NCBI RefSeq assembly: GCF_007050985.1
Contig: NZ_VHSF01000002.1
Span: 1 to 64,000, forward strand
Length of the DNA: 64,000 bases
Reading direction: 5' to 3'
Source of the DNA: Christiangramia sabulilitoris
GTDB taxonomy: Bacteria; Bacteroidota; Bacteroidia; Flavobacteriales; Flavobacteriaceae
Below are positions 8,508 to 17,919 of the stretch, piece after piece. Position 1 is the first letter of the stretch. The number at the start of each line of letters is the position of its first letter. The notes below the pieces were generated by a model. That model worked only from the letters and a program-made list of their open reading frames with translations, was not told the DNA's origin and did no database searches. Both the position numbers and the translations under genes were made by a program.

Positions 8508-10718
8508 TTAAACATGAAAATAGAAAACCGATCCCTGACCCGGTGAGCTTTCGGCCCAGATTTTTCCCTCATGTTTTTCGATTATTTTTTTTACGATGGC
8601 CAGGCCAATTCCGGTGCCTTTAAAATTCTCTCCTGAAAATCTTGAGAATAAATTAAAGATGTCTTCTTTATATTTCATATCGAAGCCTACCCCATTATCC
8701 CTGACGAAATAAACGGTCCTGTTCTCTACGGTCGCAGATCCAATTTCTATTCCGGGCCGGTCATTATTCTCAGAGTATTTCAGCGCATTAGTAATAAGGT
8801 TAGACCAGACCTGAGCGATCATTCTCTTATCTCCAAACATAGCCGGTAAATCTGGCTCTATAGCTATTTTAGTAGCTGGATAATTCACTTCCATATTCAG
8901 AGATTGTAGAATATCTTCAAGCAAATGCTGCACAGAAAATATCTGTTTATTCATTCTTTGAGCTGAAACACCGGCAAAAGAAAGTACATTATCTATGAGT
9001 TCACCCATTTCCCGGGTAGAACTCAGGATAGTATCTATGGCCCTTTGTCCTGGTTTAGGGAGACCGGAATAATAGTCTTCTTTCAAGATAAACGCATAGC
9101 CATCAATTCCCCGCAAAGGCGCTTTTAGGTCATGAGACAGTCCCTGGCTGAATAATTTCAATTCCTCATGTGCATCTACCAGTTGCCGGTTAAGATCATC
9201 TATCTTTCGCTTTTGTCTTTCCAACAATATATAGCTAAGACTTTCGCTTAAATTACCAGCTCCTGCAATTTCGTGGTCCTTCCAGCTATCAGAATATCCT
9301 GTAAGTTTTTCAGACCATTTATCAAAAGATTTCCTTGGGGTTAATCGCTCTTTATTTCTATCGTAGGTGGCTTTATTGGCGGGGTTTCCTCCCCAGTCTA
9401 CAGTTTGAATAACCTCAGGCCTGAACCAAAGGATAAAATCCCTTTCGCTACGACCTAAACGTACACTTAGTAACCCCGAGGCAACCTCCTGAAATTCTTT
9501 GGCTTCAGGATATATTTCAGAAAGATTATTAGTACTGAAAAGATTTTGCTCTCCCGGCAGTATAAGTTGCTTAAAAAGTTTTTTGACCTGCCTTTTTTCC
9601 GGTGTTTCACCAACCAGTTTGATCTTTCCATTTAAAATTATGGCTGCCCCGGAAGAGGGTAACAAATCGGTTATTTTTAATGGAAACTCACTAAGGCCTT
9701 TTTTAATATTATCCAGTTGCTGGATTTGATCGATTAACCTGATCCTAAGGGCATCGTATTTTTCAATTTGATTCAAATAATGCTGTGATTCTTTTACAGA
9801 CAACTCATTCGAAAATATTTGAATTAAAAATTCACAGGTTTGTCTCTGGTAATAATTTATAAACCTGGCCTCATTATGGTGACAGGCCAGTAATCCCCAT
9901 AGTTTACCATTACTTATCAATGCGGCGGTAAGTGATGCACCCACCTGCATATTTTGAAGGTATTCTATATGTATTGGTGACACTGCCCTTAAATTAGAAT
10001 TTGAAAGGTCTAACGGCTCGTTATTAATTGGAGAAATTTCAGGAGTAATTTTTACCGGCGTATAATTAACATCAGCAATAATGCGAATCTTATTTTTCAG
10101 GAAAAGCGCCCTGGCTTGTTTTGGAATATCACTGGCCGGATAATGCAGGCCCAGCCAGCTTTCCATGTCTTCATTTTTCTCTTCAGCGATGACCTTACCA
10201 TTCCAGTCCTCATCGAATTTATAGATCATCACCCGGTCATATCCAAAAGTTTTTCTGGTAATCCGGACCGCATCCCGGCATAGATCTTCACTGGTGCCGG
10301 CGTTATTCAAAGTGCTGAGGATTTCAGATAATTCTTTCTGAAAATCCAGACTATTTTCGTTTTTCTGAACCGGTTCAATATCCACAATCAGGCTTTCACC
10401 ACTGGAATGCGTTATCGCTACAAAGGTTTCACTTCCTATCTTCACCTCTACTACCGGGAAAGTATCTTCTTCAGAATTGGCCTTAAGAATTTTATTACTC
10501 AATTCTTCACCTAATAAAGATTTTAAATTGCTTTTTAAAAGCTTTTTTTCAGGCCAGCCAATGATCTCCTGCGAATTTGCACTTACCTGAGTAATCTTTC
10601 CGTTAAACCTGTTACAAGCCAGCAGCAGGCCGTGATCCTGGGTAGCACCAATAATATGAATGGGCTCTTTTTCACAACTGGATAGATCAACCTTTTCAGG
10701 ATAAATGTCTCGCGGCAT
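8508..10718 (-). CDS. bphP: Bacteriophytochrome histidine kinase (PAS-GAF-PHY-HK)
   Basis: A 736-residue red/far-red photoreceptor kinase. The N-terminal PAS contains Cys15 (DLSSCEKEPIHIIGATQDHG), the thioether attachment site for biliverdin. The GAF domain has PASDIP (194-199), His250 (SPIHIEYL) and ACHH (278-281). The PHY tongue carries WFRPE (431-435) and PRKSF (461-465). The kinase has a HisKA with His529 in LSHDLKAPLRGIDG. It is followed by an HATPase (about 625-736; NALKYSENN, DNGVGFDM, GTGIGLAIVKK). All residues needed for chromophore binding and autophosphorylation are present. It lies 3 bp after the CheB-CheR kinase and upstream of a receiver and heme oxygenase, forming a complete light-sensing module. 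Confidence 0.97.
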   Translation of the reverse strand: MPRDIYPEKVDLSSCEKEPIHIIGATQDHGLLLACNRFNGKITQVSANSQEIIGWPEKKLLKSNLKSLLGEELSNKILKANSEEDTFPVVEVKIGSETFVAITHSSGESLIVDIEPVQKNENSLDFQKELSEILSTLNNAGTSEDLCRDAVRITRKTFGYDRVMIYKFDEDWNGKVIAEEKNEDMESWLGLHYPASDIPKQARALFLKNKIRIIADVNYTPVKITPEISPINNEPLDLSNSNLRAVSPIHIEYLQNMQVGASLTAALISNGKLWGLLACHHNEARFINYYQRQTCEFLIQIFSNELSVKESQHYLNQIEKYDALRIRLIDQIQQLDNIKKGLSEFPLKITDLLPSSGAAIILNGKIKLVGETPEKRQVKKLFKQLILPGEQNLFSTNNLSEIYPEAKEFQEVASGLLSVRLGRSERDFILWFRPEVIQTVDWGGNPANKATYDRNKERLTPRKSFDKWSEKLTGYSDSWKDHEIAGAGNLSESLSYILLERQKRKIDDLNRQLVDAHEELKLFSQGLSHDLKAPLRGIDGYAFILKEDYYSGLPKPGQRAIDTILSSTREMGELIDNVLSFAGVSAQRMNKQIFSVQHLLEDILQSLNMEVNYPATKIAIEPDLPAMFGDKRMIAQVWSNLITNALKYSENNDRPGIEIGSATVENRTVYFVRDNGVGFDMKYKEDIFNLFSRFSGENFKGTGIGLAIVKKIIEKHEGKIWAESSPGQGSVFYFHV

Positions 10719-10721
10719 TTA

Positions 10722-13700
10722 TTAATTCGCTTTTAATTTGAAATAGAAAGTACTTCCAACACCTTCCTGGGAATCCACCCAGATAGAACCTTCATGCAGA
10801 AGCACTATTTTCTCCACATGAGCCAGTCCCACTCCGGTTCCATCCATATTTTCATTACCGGGCACCCGGTTGAAAATGGTAAAAATATTTCGTTGGTCTT
10901 CTTTGGAAATACCTATTCCATTATCCATAATTGAAAAAACCCAATGCTTATTTTCCTTGTATGCAGAAATTCTAACTTCCGGATCCCTGCCTTTAGGTAC
11001 GTATTTGATAGCATTACTGATAAGGTTCTGAAAAAGCAATCTTAGTTCTACTTCATAACCCTTTAATTTAGGCAAAGCGCCGGTATGTATCTTGGCATTG
11101 GTATCCTTAATACTTTTACCAAGATCATATTTTACAACCTCCACAATTTCTTTTGTATCCACCAAAGTCTTCTGCCCGTTCTTCCCAATACGGGAATGTT
11201 CCAGTAGAGCTTTTATCTGTTCTGAAAGTCTGTCTGAAGCATTTTTTATATACTTAATATAATTAACTCCCTTCTCGTCCAGCTGGCTCGCATACATTTT
11301 ACCAAGCACATCACTACCAAATTTAATAGTGGCCAGAGGTTCCTGGAGATCATGAGAACAAATAGAAACAAACTGTTCCAGATCTCGGTTTGCTCTTTCG
11401 AGATCATTCTTCTGTTCTCTCAATTGCTCCTCTGCTTTCTTTAAAGCCGAAACATCAACACAAGTGAAACGAATAGTTATAAGTTCATTATTTTCATCTT
11501 TCTCTGCCGTGGCATTTACTATAACCGGTAAAACCTGACCTTTCTTAGTCACCATATTCCGTTCAAGGTTGATCAACTCACCGGTTCTTTCGATACTGGA
11601 TTTTAAATTCACATCTGAAAGTTGAGAATCACTTTCAAACAACTCATGAATTGGTTTCCCAATAAGATCATCCTTTGAGGCAAACCCCAGCTTTTGAACT
11701 GCTTTCTTATTACATTGAACTATTTCTGAAGTATTGGGATCTACACTAATGTGTAATACCGGGTCATCTTCGTAGAAAGATTTGAATCTCTGTTCACTGG
11801 CTATTAGCTTTTCCTTGGATTTTTGAATCGATTCAATATCCACGAAAGTGATTACCACACCATCTACCTTCTCCCCCGATCCCATATAAGGACTAATACG
11901 TTGCAAATAATTCTTACCTTCCCTGGAAACTATATGTTTTTCAAGGGTTTTACCCGTATTAAGCACCTTCTGGCATCTATCCAGAAAGTTCTGCTTCCGG
12001 GTAAGTCCAAAGCTATTGGTAAAATTATCTATTGGCCTGCCAATATCGCCGTTGATAAGGCTGAAGTGTTTTTTGATTGCCGGAGTAAATTTCCTGATCT
12101 TAAAATCTGAATCAAGGAAAATCACCCCAATATCTGTACTTTTTAGGAGGTTGTTCATATCGGCATTTAATGCTGCTAGATCGTCCATCTTCTGGATATT
12201 CTCAGCATTTACCGTGTTTATCTCCTCATTAACACTCTGCAGCTCCTCGTTGGTACTTTGCAATTCCTCATTAGAAGCAAGCAACTCCTCATTGGCCGCC
12301 TGTAATTCCTCGTTACTGGTTTCTATTTCTTCTAAAGAAGACTGCAGATCTTCCTTGGTAGTTTTTAATTCGTGCTCGAGTCCTGCTACATATTCTTTGG
12401 TTTGATTAGAAGGGCTCAATTTAGGCACCTCCTCTACCTCCTCAAAGTTTAATTCCTTTTCAATAAATGTGATCACATAATTGGTTTCTCCTTCTAAACT
12501 ATGATCTGTAAAAGGTTTGATGACAATATCTGCACCAATTTTACCGTCCTTATTATTAATGATCACATCTCTGTAAACAACCCGTTTATTTTCCTTTAGA
12601 GCTTTATTAAAGGTTGACTGGACGGCATATTTCAACTCCTTATCCAGCATATCCAGAAGATTGATTGAAAAACCACTTAAAGGAAGGTTGGCATATTTCC
12701 TGAATTCACCTACTGCCTGAAGGATATTATAATCTGAATCTACAAAAACTGAAGCTCCGCCAAACTGTTCTAAAATGGTTTCATTAAGCTCAGCCTGTAA
12801 CTTCTGTTTGATAGGATTACCGCCATGGGCACGATTTCTCTTAAATATTCTATCCTGACGATTCTCAATTAAGCTGGAATTTTGCGTTTCCGTAAGGGAG
12901 GCATGACTTATGCCATTCTTGATCCTCGTACTGGGTTTAATATTTTTATAAATTTTCCATCTACGGTCTATTTCTGTAAAATGCTCTTTATGGCTTTGCA
13001 CACTTTCACTGGTACCTAAAACCAGTATGCCATTTTCCTTCAGCGCATAATGCAGCATGTTCATCGCCTTCCTCTGGATACTATTTTGGAAATAGATCAA
13101 TAGATTTCTGCACACCACCATATCCATATTACTAAAAGGTGGATTCTTTATAATGTTATGCCTGCTAAAAATGACAGATCTTCTAATTTTCTCAGAAACC
13201 TGGTACCCTTTGGTCTTGCTTATAAAATACTTAAGAAGTAGATTCTTGGAAATATCGGCGACTATACTTTCGGGATAAATACCTTTACTACCTATATCAA
13301 GATGAGTCTGCGAAATATCTGTGGCGAAGATCTTAATTTCTATATTTTTGCCCTGGGCTTCCATTTCCTCGTGCAGGCACATGGCAAAGGAATAAGCTTC
13401 TTCACCAGTACTACAGGCTACATCCCAAACTTTTAGAGTTTCACCATCTTTCTTTTCAGAGATCATTTTAGGGAAAACATCAGTCCGTAACTTTTCCCAA
13501 ACTTCCTCATCCCTGAAAAATTTGGTAACTCCTATCAGAAATTCCCGGTAAAGGATTTCTACTTCCTCGTCATTATTCTTAAGGTATTTAAAATATGCTT
13601 TTAAGCTTTTACACTTACAAATATTCATCCTCCGTGCTACCCTCCTGGCCAGGGTGGCATATTTATATTCCCTAAAATCCAGGCCTACTATTTCGTCAAT

Positions 13701-14390
13701 ATAATTCAGGATTCGATTTAATTCTTTTTCATCAAATTCTGAATCGTCACCTTCGTGAGAAAAAATGGCCGGAGCAGAAATAAAATCTAACAGTTCAGGA
13801 CCCATATCTTCTACCGGAAGTATATAATCTACTAATCCGGTATTGATAGCGCTTTTAGGCATTCCATCAAATTTGGCATCTGTTGGTTCCTGTACCATCA
13901 CCATCCCGTCATTTTCCTTAATTGCACGGACTCCTCGGGTTCCATCACTGCCTGTGCCACTTAAAATCACTCCAATACTGCGTTCCTTACGCTGTTCTGC
14001 CAGAGATTCAAAGAACATATCAATAGGCAGATTGAGCGTCTGGTTATTAGGCTTTTCAGTTAAATGAAGGCTATTGCCGTTGAGGATCAAATTATTAGGG
14101 GGTGGTATCAGGTAGATATGACCTGGTTTGATCTCCATCTCATCAAAGATCTGAACAATGGGCAAATTGCTGTTCTTCTCAAGCAATTCTCCCATCATGC
14201 TTTTATAATCTGGGGAAAGGTGTTGAATTACAACATATGCATTACTATCTCCTGCCGGAATGTTTTTAAAGAAAGCTTTCAAAGCCTCCAGACCTCCAGC
14301 GCTGGCACCAACTGCGATAATCCTTGGTGATGATATTTTTTCTTCAATAACAGCCTCGGCTGTGGAATTTTCTTTAATACTTTTCATCAA
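10722..14390 (-). CDS. CheB-CheR-PAS-histidine kinase fusion
   Basis: A 1222-residue soluble multidomain protein. Residues about 22-205 are a CheB-type methylesterase with catalytic Ser30 (GASAGG), His57 (VIQHLSPD) and Asp149 (GTGSDGTRG), but no receiver domain. Residues about 220-490 are a CheR methyltransferase (REFLIGVTKFFRD; SAM motif ACSTGEEAYS; CRNLLIYF). A Glu/Asn-rich heptad coiled coil (about 670-745, repeating NEELQ) leads to PAS domains (about 750-990). A HisKA with His1013 (SHDLQEP) and an HATPase (NLISNAIKYVP, DNGIGIS, GTGVGLAHV) follow. It is the first gene of the phytochrome operon. No chemoreceptor, CheA or flagellar gene is visible, so a role in classical chemotaxis is unlikely. 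It probably integrates with light signalling. Domain calls are very secure. Confidence 0.96.
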   Translation of the reverse strand: MMKSIKENSTAEAVIEEKISSPRIIAVGASAGGLEALKAFFKNIPAGDSNAYVVIQHLSPDYKSMMGELLEKNSNLPIVQIFDEMEIKPGHIYLIPPPNNLILNGNSLHLTEKPNNQTLNLPIDMFFESLAEQRKERSIGVILSGTGSDGTRGVRAIKENDGMVMVQEPTDAKFDGMPKSAINTGLVDYILPVEDMGPELLDFISAPAIFSHEGDDSEFDEKELNRILNYIDEIVGLDFREYKYATLARRVARRMNICKCKSLKAYFKYLKNNDEEVEILYREFLIGVTKFFRDEEVWEKLRTDVFPKMISEKKDGETLKVWDVACSTGEEAYSFAMCLHEEMEAQGKNIEIKIFATDISQTHLDIGSKGIYPESIVADISKNLLLKYFISKTKGYQVSEKIRRSVIFSRHNIIKNPPFSNMDMVVCRNLLIYFQNSIQRKAMNMLHYALKENGILVLGTSESVQSHKEHFTEIDRRWKIYKNIKPSTRIKNGISHASLTETQNSSLIENRQDRIFKRNRAHGGNPIKQKLQAELNETILEQFGGASVFVDSDYNILQAVGEFRKYANLPLSGFSINLLDMLDKELKYAVQSTFNKALKENKRVVYRDVIINNKDGKIGADIVIKPFTDHSLEGETNYVITFIEKELNFEEVEEVPKLSPSNQTKEYVAGLEHELKTTKEDLQSSLEEIETSNEELQAANEELLASNEELQSTNEELQSVNEEINTVNAENIQKMDDLAALNADMNNLLKSTDIGVIFLDSDFKIRKFTPAIKKHFSLINGDIGRPIDNFTNSFGLTRKQNFLDRCQKVLNTGKTLEKHIVSREGKNYLQRISPYMGSGEKVDGVVITFVDIESIQKSKEKLIASEQRFKSFYEDDPVLHISVDPNTSEIVQCNKKAVQKLGFASKDDLIGKPIHELFESDSQLSDVNLKSSIERTGELINLERNMVTKKGQVLPVIVNATAEKDENNELITIRFTCVDVSALKKAEEQLREQKNDLERANRDLEQFVSICSHDLQEPLATIKFGSDVLGKMYASQLDEKGVNYIKYIKNASDRLSEQIKALLEHSRIGKNGQKTLVDTKEIVEVVKYDLGKSIKDTNAKIHTGALPKLKGYEVELRLLFQNLISNAIKYVPKGRDPEVRISAYKENKHWVFSIMDNGIGISKEDQRNIFTIFNRVPGNENMDGTGVGLAHVEKIVLLHEGSIWVDSQEGVGSTFYFKLKAN

Positions 14391-14979
14391 TCTTCAAAGT
14401 GGTTAGGGCATCTCTAATCTATAAGAAAGCAGACCTGTAATGATAAATAAATCTTCTATTTCCCAGTACTACTTTTCCCACATTTATTACGGTAAATGCT
14501 ATACTTCACCAAAATTTCTTTTTCTAACGGAAATTTTCATGCCAGAAATTTCTATATCATCAGAAGTTTTAAAAAATTTAAAACATGACATTATTACAGC
14601 AAATTGCCATTTCTGCAAATATTTAGAAAATTTAAGAATCGAGAATTATAAATAACATTACTTTAAGACTTGGGATTTATCCCGATTTCTACCTGAAATT
14701 TGCATTTATTATATCTGCATTTATCCCCCATTGAATTTCATATATGTGCAAAGGCTTTAGCTTCATTTTGTGTATTTCACAACCCCACCCCGCTAATTTT
14801 TAGGATATCCCATCAGATTTTTAAGAATTTCTTATAGCATACACCTGAATTTTCAGGGTAATTTGTAAATAATCGATATAAGACCAGGAAATAGATTGGC
14901 ATTATCGCACGGTCTTTGAACCATATACGGCACGACTTATTGGTATAGCACCAAAATAAATTGAACCTAAAAATTTAAA
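14391..14979. other. 589-bp intergenic region between CheB-CheR kinase and proC
   Basis: An AT-rich divergent intergenic region that must hold promoters for the minus-strand signalling operon and plus-strand proCBA. I see no strong TTG/TAnnTTTG pair, tRNA or known riboswitch. A 71-codon frame at 14440-14655 has no recognisable features. A 19-codon ORF (14744-14803) encodes MCKGFSFILCISQPHPANF and ends 176 bp before proC. Its two Pro codons make it only a weak leader-peptide candidate. Confidence 0.5.
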
Positions 14980-15786
14980 ATGAAGACATTAGTAATTGGA
15001 GCAGGAAATATGGGATTAACTTACGCCGAGGGAATGGCGCAATCTGCAATGCTTAACAGAAGAAACCTCATGGTTTTTGATAAATCTGCAGATGTGGTTA
15101 TGAGATTGAAAGACCTTAACCATTTTGATGTATATGAGCATTTAGAAGAATGCTTACCCCAGGCAGACATGGTTTTTATAGCCGTGAAACCATATCACTG
15201 CGACGAACTATTTAAGGAAATGAAATCTATGGTTAATAAGGATCAAATCTTTGTATCTCTTATGGCCGGAGTTACCATTAATAAGATACAGGAAGGTCTT
15301 GGAGCCAAAAAAGTGGTTAGATCCATGCCTAACCTACCCGCACAGGTTGGAAAAGGTGTTACCTCCTATACTGCTTCCAAAGAAGTGTCCAGAGTAGAGT
15401 TATTAATGGTACGTAATCTTCTGGATACTACAGGAGAATCCATTCACGTAGAAAATGAAAATTTCATAGATGCTTCCACCGGTATTTCTGGTAGTGGACC
15501 TGCTTATGTATTCTACTTCATGAATTCTATGCTGGAAGCAGCAAGGAAGATGGGCTTTTCAAAGAACGATTCAAAAGTACTGGTAAGTCAAACATTTGAA
15601 GGTGCCGTAACCTTGTTCAACGAAAACGACCTTTCTCCAGATACCTGGATGGAAAGAGTGGCCTCCAAGGGTGGTACTACCAGAGCTGCTTTAGATTCCA
15701 TGGATGATAATAATGTAAAGGAGTTGATTAAGGAAGCAGCTTATGCTGCCTTTGATCGTGCCGTAGAATTAGGTGAAGAGAAATAA
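14980..15786 (+). CDS. proC: Pyrroline-5-carboxylate reductase
   Basis: A 268-residue NAD(P)H-dependent enzyme that reduces pyrroline-5-carboxylate to L-proline, the last step of proline synthesis. The N-terminus has the Rossmann motif VIGAGNMGLTYAEGM. The middle has FIAVKPYHCDEL and the conserved VRSMPNLPAQVGKGVTSY. The C-terminal dimerisation domain carries ISGSGPAYVFYFMNSMLEAARKMG and VASKGGTTRAALDSM, the P5CR signature. Length and motifs match the family throughout. It is first in a tight proC-proB-proA operon (30 bp to proB), so the whole glutamate-to-proline route is co-transcribed. Function is confident. Confidence 0.97.
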   Translation: MKTLVIGAGNMGLTYAEGMAQSAMLNRRNLMVFDKSADVVMRLKDLNHFDVYEHLEECLPQADMVFIAVKPYHCDELFKEMKSMVNKDQIFVSLMAGVTINKIQEGLGAKKVVRSMPNLPAQVGKGVTSYTASKEVSRVELLMVRNLLDTTGESIHVENENFIDASTGISGSGPAYVFYFMNSMLEAARKMGFSKNDSKVLVSQTFEGAVTLFNENDLSPDTWMERVASKGGTTRAALDSMDDNNVKELIKEAAYAAFDRAVELGEEK

Positions 15787-15816
15787 CAAAATCTAAAATT
15801 AGAAAATACTCTTAAG

Positions 15817-16590
15817 ATGGAGAATAAAAGAAGGATTGTTGTTAAGGTTGGAACGAACGTGATGACCAATAAAGACAATAGAATTTTAGGACCAATATTA
15901 AAAAGCCTGGTTAGACAGATAGCCACGCTGTATGAAGAAGATATACTGGTGGTACTTGTTTCCTCTGGTTCTGCAATAGCAGGAAAAGAAATTTTGGGAG
16001 AGATAAGCATCGTAGACGAAAGTAAACGCAGACAGGTATATTCTTCTGTAGGCCAGCCGCGAATGATGCGACATTATTACAGCATATTTCATGACTACGG
16101 GATGAGATGCGCTCAGGTTTTAGCCACAAAAAGAGACTTTAGCCCAGGGATACACAGAGAAAACATGATCAATTGCTATGAATCATTATTATCTGAAGGT
16201 ATCATCCCGATCGCGAATGAAGATGACGCTGTATCAGTGACCATGTCTATGTTTTCTGATAACGATGAACTTGCCAGCCTGGTTGCAGAATTGATTGGAG
16301 CAGAAAAGTTGATCATTTTAAGTGATACAGACGGACTTTATACCGGACATCCTGAAGATGAGGATTCAGAAAAACTGAATAAAGTAATGGTCGATGAAAA
16401 TGTTGAGAAATATGTTCAGGAATCAGACAAAGGGGAAGGCGAAGGCCGAGGCGGAATGGAGTCTAAAATTAAGATCGCCAAAGGAACCGCTTCTAAGAAT
16501 ATTACTACCTATATAGCAAATGGTAAACGTGAAAATGTAATACTTGATATTATGGCCGGAAAGCCAGTAGGAACTAAGTTTACCATATAA
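15817..16590 (+). CDS. proB: Glutamate 5-kinase, short form without PUA domain
   Basis: A 257-residue amino-acid kinase that phosphorylates glutamate at the gamma carboxylate, the committed step of proline synthesis. Motifs are RRIVVKVGTNVMT at the N-terminus, VLVSSGSAIAGKEIL, the glutamate-binding segment IANEDDAVSV, LIILSDTDGLYTGHP and GRGGMESKIKIAKG. Compared with Escherichia coli ProB (about 367 residues), the C-terminal PUA domain is absent, as in several Bacteroidota. This may alter proline feedback or oligomerisation. It sits between proC and proA with 25-30 bp gaps. The function is secure. Confidence 0.96.
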   Translation: MENKRRIVVKVGTNVMTNKDNRILGPILKSLVRQIATLYEEDILVVLVSSGSAIAGKEILGEISIVDESKRRQVYSSVGQPRMMRHYYSIFHDYGMRCAQVLATKRDFSPGIHRENMINCYESLLSEGIIPIANEDDAVSVTMSMFSDNDELASLVAELIGAEKLIILSDTDGLYTGHPEDEDSEKLNKVMVDENVEKYVQESDKGEGEGRGGMESKIKIAKGTASKNITTYIANGKRENVILDIMAGKPVGTKFTI

Positions 16591-16615
16591 AGAATTAGAT
16601 TAATCTAAAAAGTAA

Positions 16616-17821
16616 ATGAATATGAAGTTGATAAAATCTGAAATTAAAAATAAAGTACTTAAGTCCATGATGACTATCCTGGATAGAAGGCGCAAAGAGA
16701 TAATCGCTGCGAACAAGCAGGATCTTGAAGCTTTTAAAAAAGACGATCAGGCCATGTATGACCGGTTGATCGTAGATGACAAAAAAGTGGACGGTATGAT
16801 CCAGTCTGTTAAAGAAGTAATGGATCAGGAAGATCCTGTTGGTCAGGTAATCGAACACAGAAAACTGGATACGGGTCTTGACATCACCAATAAGACTTCT
16901 CCTTTTGGAAATATTATGATCATTTATGAATCCAGACCCGATGTAACTATTGAAGCGGCAGTTCTGGCTTTTAAAGCAAATAATAAGATTTACCTGAAGG
17001 GCGGTAAAGAAGCTATTAATTCTAACAAAATTCTGGAAGAATGCTGGCATGAAGCCCTTGAGGAAAATGGATTGAGCAAGGACTGGATCAAGCTTTTACA
17101 CCTGGACAGGACTGAAACTCAGGAATTTTTGAAAAATCCACCAGAGCAACTGGATCTTATTGTGCCCAGAGGCGGCGAAAGACTGATTGCATTCGTAAAA
17201 GAACACGCTACCGGAGCAGTTCTTGTAAGCGGTCGTGGAAATAACTTCCTCTATGTTTCGAAAAATGCCGATTTCGAGATCGCCAAGAAAGTCATGCTTA
17301 ATGCCAAGATCGATAAGATCTCAGGTTGTAATGCTTTAGACAAGGTATTGGTCGATAAGAATATTGAAGATTATGAGTCGAAACTGAAAGAACTTCAGCA
17401 GTTATTCAGCGACAATAAGGTGAATATTCTGGTAGATGAAGAAGTTTCGAAAGTACTTTCTTCAGAAGAATTAATCCCTTCAGAAGATACCTGGTATGAG
17501 GAATTCCTGGCAATGAAAATCGTAATAGGCGCGACTGATGGTTTAGATTCTGCTATAGCGAAGATTAATAAATATTCAGGTGGTCATTCGGCATCCATTA
17601 TTACAAAAGATAAAGATGAAGCTCTTACTTTTATGGAGCAGGTAGATAGTGCCGCAGTATATCACAATGCCTCTACCCGTTTTACCGATGGAGGACAAAT
17701 GGGAGTTGGAGCAGAGCTGGCAATTTCTACAGATAAACTGCATCACAGAGGACCATTAGGTTTGAAGCAGCTGGTTACCAATAAATACTACGTGCTTGGT
17801 GAAGGCCATGTTAGAGTGTAA
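16616..17821 (+). CDS. proA: Gamma-glutamyl phosphate reductase
   Basis: A 401-residue aldehyde-dehydrogenase-superfamily enzyme that reduces glutamyl-5-phosphate to glutamate semialdehyde. Family motifs include the DRRRKEIIAANKQDL segment, SPFGNIMIIYESRPDVTIEAA, IVPRGGERLI and the active-site Cys238 in KISGCNALDKVLVD. The C-terminus has YHNASTRFTDGGQMGVGAELAISTDKLHHRGP, the ProA signature. Two ATGs lie close together (16616 and 16622) and either could start translation. It is the last gene of the proline operon and is followed 23 bp later by a terminator hairpin. Confidence is very high. Confidence 0.97.
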   Translation: MNMKLIKSEIKNKVLKSMMTILDRRRKEIIAANKQDLEAFKKDDQAMYDRLIVDDKKVDGMIQSVKEVMDQEDPVGQVIEHRKLDTGLDITNKTSPFGNIMIIYESRPDVTIEAAVLAFKANNKIYLKGGKEAINSNKILEECWHEALEENGLSKDWIKLLHLDRTETQEFLKNPPEQLDLIVPRGGERLIAFVKEHATGAVLVSGRGNNFLYVSKNADFEIAKKVMLNAKIDKISGCNALDKVLVDKNIEDYESKLKELQQLFSDNKVNILVDEEVSKVLSSEELIPSEDTWYEEFLAMKIVIGATDGLDSAIAKINKYSGGHSASIITKDKDEALTFMEQVDSAAVYHNASTRFTDGGQMGVGAELAISTDKLHHRGPLGLKQLVTNKYYVLGEGHVRV

Positions 17822-17844
17822 TATCAGAAAAAAATAGTAGTATT

Positions 17845-17873
17845 AAGGCGCCAAATGGCGCCTTTTTCTTTGT
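17845..17873 (+). terminator. Rho-independent terminator of proCBA
   Basis: A perfect 8-bp stem AAGGCGCC/GGCGCCTT with an AAAT loop, followed by a T-rich tract, begins 23 bp after the proA stop. Confidence 0.9.
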
Positions 17874-17919
17874 AACATTTCCACCTCAATGCAGTCATAT
17901 ATATTAAAGTAAACATTTT

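Noticed and set aside
12016-12405. 129-codon plus-strand frame opposite the CheB-CheR coiled coil
   Set aside because: Ser-rich translation is the antisense of repeated Glu/Asn codons in the NEELQ coiled coil.
14440-14655. 71-codon plus-strand frame between the CheB-CheR kinase gene and proC
   Set aside because: Low-complexity AT-rich translation, no signal, motif or RBS. Likely chance.
14821-14880. CCTGAA/TTCAGG hairpin upstream of proC as a riboswitch or terminator
   Set aside because: A 2-base loop is too small and no known riboswitch core is present.
16595-17050. 151-codon minus-strand frame over proA
   Set aside because: It lies antisense to a well-conserved gene and has no recognisable features.
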